Source: Prochlorococcus sp. AG-347-B23 (GTDB taxonomy: Bacteria; Cyanobacteriota; Cyanobacteriia; PCC-6307; Cyanobiaceae). Taken from it: a stretch of DNA of 51,316 bases. Positions 46,574 to 51,316 of the stretch are shown here, in pieces (the stretch's first letter is position 1; the number at the start of each line of letters is the position of its first letter). The notes under the pieces are model-generated. The model was not told the DNA's origin. It searched no databases and worked only from the letters and a program-made list of their open reading frames with translations. The position numbers and the translations under genes were made by a program. Location of the stretch: positions 1-51,316 of the forward strand of contig QCBE01000009.1 in assembly GCA_003281715.1 (NCBI GenBank). The letters are read 5' to 3'.

Positions 46574-46939
46574 TTAAATCACCTCCGGAGCAAGAGAAAC
46601 AATCTTTGTATAATTTTTATCCCGCAGTTCTCTAGCTACAGGACCAAAGACTCTCGTACCTTTTGGATTCTTATCTTCATTTATCAATACTGCCGCATTG
46701 TCATCAAATCTGATTGAATTACCAGTATTTCTTCTTAATGTTGCTTTAGTTCTGACTATAACAGCTTTAACAACTTCAGATTTCTTAACTCCCATGTTAG
46801 GAAGAGCATCTTTTACAGTTGCTACTATTACATCCCCGACATGTGCATACCTTCTATTAGAACCTAAAACTCTAATACATTGGAGTCTTTTTGCTCCGCT
46901 ATTATCGGCAACTGTTAAATAAGTTTCTTGTTGAATCAT
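46574..46939 (-). CDS. rplN: 50S ribosomal protein L14
   Basis: L14 forms inter-subunit bridges and is the binding site of silencing factor RsfS. The 121-residue protein starts [26 protein letters not shown] and ends [17 protein letters not shown]. An AAGGAGG Shine-Dalgarno sequence lies within the end of rpsQ, and the ATG overlaps the rpsQ stop by 4 bp, so translation is coupled. Confidence 0.97.
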
Positions 46940-47202
46940 TTTTTAACCTCCTTAGCCTGACTTGTTTTATTGAGAATCTCTTCTATCGCCCATCTTTTAT
47001 GAGCACTGAGCGGTCTAGTTTCTCTAATTTTAACTCGATCACCTAAAACACATGTATTTTCTGGATCATGCGCCTTATATCGTGTAGTTCTACTTACAAT
47101 TTTTTTATAAGTGGGATGTGGATATCTGTTGATAACAGCAACAACAACTGTTTTATCCATTTTGTCGCTGACAACAGTACCAATTCTTTCTTTAAGTGCC
47201 AT
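46936..47202 (-). CDS. rpsQ: 30S ribosomal protein S17
   Basis: S17 is a primary 16S rRNA-binding protein of the 30S body. The 88-residue OB-fold protein has the start [20 protein letters not shown] (4-23) and the signature [18 protein letters not shown]. The last residues overlap the start of rplN. It lies 9 bp after rpmC. Confidence 0.97.
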
Positions 47203-47211
47203 AACTAATAA

Positions 47212-47430
47212 TTAATCAGAAGTTGTTTTAGAAGCAGATTGACTCTTACTGAGAGTAAGTAATTGCGCAACTTGTTTCTTGATAATTTTGAATTTATGAG
47301 TTTCATTGAGCTGTCTTGTAGCTTGCTTGAATCTCAAGTCAAAAAGATCTTTTCGTAATTGGTCAATCTTTTCAGTAATTTGTTCAGAATTTAATTTTTT
47401 AAATTCCTTAAGTGACTCTGAGTTTTTCAT
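47212..47430 (-). CDS. rpmC: 50S ribosomal protein L29
   Basis: L29 is a small helical-hairpin protein beside the tunnel exit, near where trigger factor and SRP dock. The 72-residue sequence contains [26 protein letters not shown] (about 17-42), the typical L29 hairpin. It overlaps rplP by 4 bp and has an AGGAGG site within the rplP end. The C-terminal tail ([12 protein letters not shown]) is short and variable. Confidence 0.96.
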   Translation of the reverse strand: MKNSESLKEFKKLNSEQITEKIDQLRKDLFDLRFKQATRQLNETHKFKIIKKQVAQLLTLSKSQSASKTTSD

Positions 47431-47909
47431 TGTTTAACCTCCTCTTGAGGTTTTTTAATATTTTTTGTATTTTCTTGGGAGGAATTTTCTAGATTTTTAT
47501 CAATCGAGATAAATTTAGTTTTTACAGGAAGTTTGTATTGAGCCAGACGCATAGCTTCCTTTGCAGTTTCCTCAGTGATATCCTCACCACCCATTTCAAA
47601 TAGTATTCTTCCAGGTTTTACTACTGCTACCCAAAACTCTGGATTACCTTTACCAGAACCCATTCTGGTTTCGGCAGGTCGCATGGTTACGGGTTTATCA
47701 GGAAATATTCTTATCCAGATTTGACCACCACGTTTGATATATCTAGTCATAGCTCTTCTGCTTGCTTCAATCTGACGTGCAGTTACCCAGCCACAGTCTT
47801 GAGCTTGGAGAGCAAATTGACCGAATGCAATAGTATTACCTTTTGAGGCTACACCCCTCATTCTGCCTCTATGTTGTTTACGGAATTTAGTACGTTTTGG
47901 ACTAAGCAT
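47427..47909 (-). CDS. rplP: 50S ribosomal protein L16
   Basis: L16 helps organise the A-site region of the 50S subunit. The 160-residue protein has [19 protein letters not shown] at the start, then [29 protein letters not shown] and [25 protein letters not shown]. About 20 extra, charged residues follow the normal end of L16 (KKPQEEVKQ). The Shine-Dalgarno sequence AGGAGGT precedes the ATG. It lies 11 bp after rpsC. Confidence 0.97.
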   Translation of the reverse strand: MLSPKRTKFRKQHRGRMRGVASKGNTIAFGQFALQAQDCGWVTARQIEASRRAMTRYIKRGGQIWIRIFPDKPVTMRPAETRMGSGKGNPEFWVAVVKPGRILFEMGGEDITEETAKEAMRLAQYKLPVKTKFISIDKNLENSSQENTKNIKKPQEEVKQ

Positions 47910-47920
47910 TTTTATACCTC

Positions 47921-48652
47921 CTATGAATTCTCATTTGAACGATCCTCAAATTGCTGAGGTCTTCTACTAGCTTTCCTCTTAGGGCTCGCACCCACAGGGA
48001 TAGTTTGTTCTTCTTTAGGGAGAACTTCACCTTTGAAAACCCAAACTTTAATGCCTAGAACACCGTAAGTTGTATTAGCTTCACGTGTTGCATAGTCAAT
48101 TTCAGCTCTCAAAGTATGTAAAGGTACTCTACCTTCTCTAGTCCATTCAGTTCTAGCTATTTCGGCACCATTTAACCTGCCCCCTACTTGAATTTTAAGA
48201 CCTAGAACTCCAGCCCTTTGAGCCCTTTGTAAGGCCATCCTAATAGTTCTTCTAAAGGCGACTCTTTTTTCTAGTTGTTGAGCAATATATTCAGCTAGTA
48301 AAAAAGCATCAGCGTCTACGCGTTCAACTTCAACAACGTTTATTCTGACTTGCCTTGTTCTATCACCTATAGTTTTTTGAATGCCAGATCTTAATTCTTC
48401 AATACCACTTCCTTGTCTTCCAACTATAACTCCTGGTCTTGCTGTTTTTAATTCAAGTTCCAGTTGGTCAGCTTTTCTTGCTATTAAGACATCGCTAATT
48501 CCTGCTGCTCCATATTTTTTTTGTATGAAGGTACGAATTTTAAAATCTTCTTGGAGAAGAATTGGATATGTTTTAGAAGTAGCAAACCACTTAGAGCGAT
48601 GCTCTTGTGTAATTCCTAATCTTAGTCCAGAAGGATTTATTTTATGTCCCAT
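47921..48652 (-). CDS. rpsC: 30S ribosomal protein S3
   Basis: S3 forms the mRNA entry channel with helicase activity, together with S4 and S5. The 243-residue protein starts [14 protein letters not shown], has the KH domain with [19 protein letters not shown] (about 69-87), and the C-terminal domain with [21 protein letters not shown]-like sequence. The C-terminal tail ([19 protein letters not shown]) is charged and variable. Its start overlaps the rplV stop by one base, with a GGAGGT site upstream. Confidence 0.97.
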   Translation of the reverse strand: MGHKINPSGLRLGITQEHRSKWFATSKTYPILLQEDFKIRTFIQKKYGAAGISDVLIARKADQLELELKTARPGVIVGRQGSGIEELRSGIQKTIGDRTRQVRINVVEVERVDADAFLLAEYIAQQLEKRVAFRRTIRMALQRAQRAGVLGLKIQVGGRLNGAEIARTEWTREGRVPLHTLRAEIDYATREANTTYGVLGIKVWVFKGEVLPKEEQTIPVGASPKRKASRRPQQFEDRSNENS

Positions 48653-49038
48653 TAGTTTTGTACCTCCGCATTAGTTTGAGTAGGAGCAGACTCAACAGAA
48701 ATACTGATGTGGCAAGTCTGTTTTTTAATTGAAAAAGCTCGACCTTGAGCTCTGGGTCTATACCTTTTCATTACTGGACCACTATTAGCCCATGCAGAGG
48801 AAATAACTAGGGTAGATGGATCCATTCCAAAGTTATGTTCTGCATTAGCAACAGCAGATCTAAGAACTTTAGTAATGGGGTCTGTAGATCTGTAAGGCAT
48901 AAATTCCAACATAATCAATGCATCTCTATAAGATCTACCCCTTATCTGATCCAAAACTCTTCTCACTTTAGATGCTGATCCGCGAACATAATTCCCATGA
49001 GCAATTGCTGTTTTTGTTGTTTCAGGTGTTTTTGTCAT
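48652..49038 (-). CDS. rplV: 50S ribosomal protein L22
   Basis: L22 reaches into the exit tunnel, where its loop lines the constriction. The 128-residue protein contains [27 protein letters not shown] (about 18-44), the tunnel hairpin [20 protein letters not shown], and [13 protein letters not shown]. It overlaps rpsS by 4 bp (ATGA), with a GGAGC-type site inside the rpsS end. Confidence 0.97.
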
Positions 49039-49313
49039 GATTTTGCTCCTTTCTTATCTCTTATATGACCTCGGTAGGTACGTGTAGGAGCAAATTCACC
49101 GAGTTTATGACCAATCATTTGTTCAGTAATAAATACTGGAATGTGAGTCTTTCCATTATGTACAGCGATTGTGTGACCGATCATTAAAGGTAAAATCGTA
49201 GAGGATCTTGACCAAGTTTTGATAACAGACTTGTCATTATCGGTATTTTGTTTTTCTACCTTCTTGAGCAGGCTATCTGCTATAAAAGGTCCTTTTTTTA
49301 GTGAACGTCCCAT
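49035..49313 (-). CDS. rpsS: 30S ribosomal protein S19
   Basis: S19 sits in the 30S head and bridges to the 50S with S13. From [18 protein letters not shown] the length is 92 residues, the family norm. It contains [30 protein letters not shown] and the end [16 protein letters not shown]. The open frame extends 31 codons upstream into rplB, but that part is not S19-like. It lies 37 bp after rplB. Confidence 0.97.
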
Positions 49314-49350
49314 GATTATGTAATAGAAATTGAAATAATAAATGAAGTAA

Positions 49351-50214
49351 TCAAGAGTCTCTTCCTCCTCTACTCCTCTTAGAAACGCGACGGCGTCTTC
49401 GAACAACTAATTTATTACTTGGTTTGTTCTTTTTACGTGTCTTTAGTCCAAGAGCTGGCTTACCCCATGGAGTAACTGGACCTGCTCTACCAATTGGTGC
49501 TTTTCCCTCTCCTCCTCCATGTGGATGATCACATGGGTTCATTACACTACCTCTTACTTGAGGCCTTCTTCCAAGCCATCTTCTTCTTCCTGCTTTACCT
49601 AAGCTAGTATTTCTTATTTCAGAATTTCCTACTTCACCAAGAGTTGCGTAGCATTCTTTTCTTACAAGTCTTACCTCAGTAGATGGGAGTTTTAAAGCAA
49701 CATAATCTCCCTCTTTTGCCATAACTTGAGCACTAGCTCCTGCGGATCTAACCATTTGAGCACCCCTACCTGCGTATAACTCAACACAATGAACACTAGA
49801 TCCTAATGGCATAACAGAAAGCGGCATTGCATTTCCATCTTCAATTGGAACACTTTCTCCAGAAATGACATTTTGTCCGACTTTTACTCCTGCTGGAGCG
49901 ATAATATATCTTTTCTCTCCATCTTCGTAAAATAAAAGTGCCAACCTTGCATTTCTATGAGGATCGTAGTGTATAGCTGCAACTTTAGCGTTGATATTTC
50001 TTTTATCTCTTCTAAAGTCGACCAATCTATATTGCCTTTTATGACCACCTCCACGATGACGACAAGTGATAACTCCACGATTATTCCTGCCTTTAACTCT
50101 ATGTTTTGAAACTATTAGTGATCTTTCAGGTTTTGCACTTGTGATTTCACTAAAGTCAGTAACTACTCTCTGCCTAGTGCCAGGTGTATAAGGTTTAAAT
50201 TTACGTATTGCCAT
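49351..50214 (-). CDS. rplB: 50S ribosomal protein L2
   Basis: L2 is one of the largest 50S proteins, needed for subunit joining and peptidyl transferase activity. The 287-residue protein starts [18 protein letters not shown]. It carries the conserved C-terminal core [22 protein letters not shown] (about 221-242), which holds the histidine near the catalytic centre, and ends in a basic arginine-rich tail. It lies 12 bp after rplW with an AAGGAGT site. Confidence 0.98.
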
Positions 50215-50226
50215 GATAAAAACTCC

Positions 50227-50529
50227 TTAAGATTCTGGAAATAGTTGGATTTTGTCTCCTTCAGCAAGACGTACAATTGCCTTCTTGACCTGAGAACGTT
50301 TACCGGAAAATTTCCCGACTCTTCTTGTTCTCCTAGGAGGATTCATAGTGTTAACTCCTATGACTTTAACACTGAACAAGGCTTCAATAGCAGCCTTTAT
50401 TTGTGGTTTAGCTGCTCTATGATCTACTTCGAAAGTATATTGGTTAAGATCTAGTGCATTTGTAGCTTTTTCAGTAATAACTGGCTTTCGTATTACATCG
50501 GCTAAACGAGAATCGAATAATTTACTCAT
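50227..50529 (-). CDS. rplW: 50S ribosomal protein L23
   Basis: L23 lies at the tunnel exit and is the docking site for trigger factor and SRP. The 100-residue protein contains [25 protein letters not shown] (12-36) and [21 protein letters not shown] (53-73). Its start overlaps the rplD stop by 4 bp, and an AGGAGG sequence sits in the rplD end. Confidence 0.97.
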   Translation of the reverse strand: MSKLFDSRLADVIRKPVITEKATNALDLNQYTFEVDHRAAKPQIKAAIEALFSVKVIGVNTMNPPRRTRRVGKFSGKRSQVKKAIVRLAEGDKIQLFPES

Positions 50530-51158
50530 GATGCATAAACCTCCTGAATTTTATCTATCGCTGATTGACCTATTACCAATTTATTGGCATTGAGAATATC
50601 AAATACATTTAATTGATCGGCGGCAATTAATTTTACTTTCTCAATATTATTAATGGATTTTTTTATAATATCGGAAGGGCTATCAAGAATAACCAAAACT
50701 TTTTCAGTTTTTTGTATACCTAATCGAGCAAGGCCATTGATGATATCACTTGTTTTAGGCTGCTTTAAAGTAGATCCAAAATCTTCAACAGCCTTCATAT
50801 CAGATACTCTGGACATAAGAGCTGTTCTAAGAGCTAATCTACGTTCCTTACGATTCATATCAAGGTTGTAAGAACGTGGCTTCGGTCCAAAAATAATTCC
50901 GCCACCAGGTCTTAAGGGTGTCCTTATTGATCCTTGACGAGCTCTTCCTGTACCTTTTTGTTTGTATGGCTTTCTACCGCCCCCGCGCACTTCAGATCTT
51001 GTCAAAGTTGAAGCTGTCCCTTGCCTTTTATTTGCTAGCTGTCTAAGAACTGCTCTATGGATTAAGTCTGCCGAAGAAGTTTCTTTAGCAACTGCTAAAT
51101 CAAGAGTAACTTTGCTTGATTTTTTACCATCCCACTTTAAAGTTTCAAGTGTTGTCAT
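50526..51158 (-). CDS. rplD: 50S ribosomal protein L4
   Basis: L4 lines the tunnel constriction with its extended loop; in E. coli it also represses the S10 operon. The 210-residue protein has the loop [34 protein letters not shown] (about 53-87). The C-terminal domain has [10 protein letters not shown]. An AAGGAGGTG site lies before the ATG, which overlaps the rplC stop by 4 bp. Confidence 0.97.
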   Translation of the reverse strand: MTTLETLKWDGKKSSKVTLDLAVAKETSSADLIHRAVLRQLANKRQGTASTLTRSEVRGGGRKPYKQKGTGRARQGSIRTPLRPGGGIIFGPKPRSYNLDMNRKERRLALRTALMSRVSDMKAVEDFGSTLKQPKTSDIINGLARLGIQKTEKVLVILDSPSDIIKKSINNIEKVKLIAADQLNVFDILNANKLVIGQSAIDKIQEVYAS

Positions 51159-51316
51159 GATTTTTCACCTCCTTTTTTGCCTACAACATTATTTGGCTTA
51201 ATGTTGACAATTGAGCCGGGCTTACCTGGAACAGAACCCTTTACTACAAGCAAATTCTTCTGATCATCAATTTTTAGAACTAACAATCCTTTGGTAGTTA
51301 TCTGTTTTCCTCCATA
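51155..51316 (-). CDS. rplC: 50S ribosomal protein L3, 3' end only
   Basis: The last 53 codons and the stop of rplC lie at the window edge. The residues include [19 protein letters not shown] followed by [15 protein letters not shown], the typical end of L3, where GxxPGxxGxxVxI is conserved. The start and most of the protein lie beyond base 51316. Its TGA overlaps the rplD start by 4 bp, so the S10 block continues upstream out of the window. Confidence 0.93.
   Translation of the reverse strand, partial: YGGKQITTKGLLVLKIDDQKNLLVVKGSVPGKPGSIVNIKPNNVVGKKGGEKS

Noticed and set aside
49314-49406. 31-codon upstream extension of rpsS into rplB
   Set aside because: It does not resemble S19 and overlaps rpl[11 protein letters not shown] is the normal family start.
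1-51316. CRISPR arrays, insertion sequences, prophage genes, rRNA or additional tRNAs
   Set aside because: No regularly spaced repeats, transposase or phage proteins, or further cloverleaf sequences were recognised on either strand.

Overview
The window reads as a stretch of a Prochlorococcus chromosome, most likely a high-light-adapted clade. The DNA is very AT-rich and genes are packed with few gaps and several overlaps. Photosystem I genes (psaA, psaB, psaL, psaI) sit beside a cyanobacterial str operon (rpsL-rpsG-fusA-tufA-rpsJ) and a cyanobacterial S10-spc-alpha cluster. Other markers are ferredoxin-dependent glutamate synthase, LL-diaminopimelate aminotransferase, a fused CbiG-CobJ corrinoid enzyme and a plastoquinone/tocopherol-type methyltransferase. 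This assignment comes from recognising proteins by eye; no database search was run.

Layout. 1-2.9 kb: a glycosyltransferase carrying what looks like the tail of a lost methyltransferase domain, then a B12-binding-type radical SAM protein. 2.9-10.2 kb: housekeeping genes (clpS, dapL, rne, rnhB, a DUF1997 protein, pheA, an MPBQ/MSBQ-type methyltransferase, a LON-domain protein) on alternating strands. 10.3-15.0 kb: the str operon on the minus strand. 15.2-20.9 kb: glutamate synthase, a YciI-like protein and lipoyl synthase. 21.2-25.1 kb: the least ordinary part, with a serine-recombinase-like protein whose catalytic residues are substituted, a 70-residue acidic protein, a divergent serine hydrolase / NlpC-P60 pair, psaL-psaI and a small membrane-anchored protein. 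25.1-30.7 kb: a lipid-linked-sugar type glycosyltransferase, then psaB and psaA with a clear terminator. 31.0-35.7 kb: cobJ, a HAD phosphatase, tRNA-Ser(GCU), alanine racemase and a small HNH nuclease. 35.7-51.3 kb: a continuous minus-strand translation cluster from prfA back to a truncated rplC, including rpoA, secY, adk and truA.

How it fits together. About half of the window makes the translation and transcription core. The rest covers nitrogen assimilation, amino-acid and cofactor synthesis, cell-wall turnover and photosystem I. Both zinc-binding ribosomal proteins here (L31, L36) lack the usual cysteine sets. Two small genes, psaI (37 aa) and rpmJ (38 aa), are below usual ORF length cut-offs and were found by reading the gaps.

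Most worth a second look: the catalytically altered recombinase with its tightly linked acidic partner; an inverted repeat with competing pairings in the rne leader; two abutting, equal-sized stem-loops in the psaA leader; the PNPase-docking-like tail of RNase E; and the methyltransferase remnant on the first glycosyltransferase. No CRISPR array, insertion sequence or prophage was seen.
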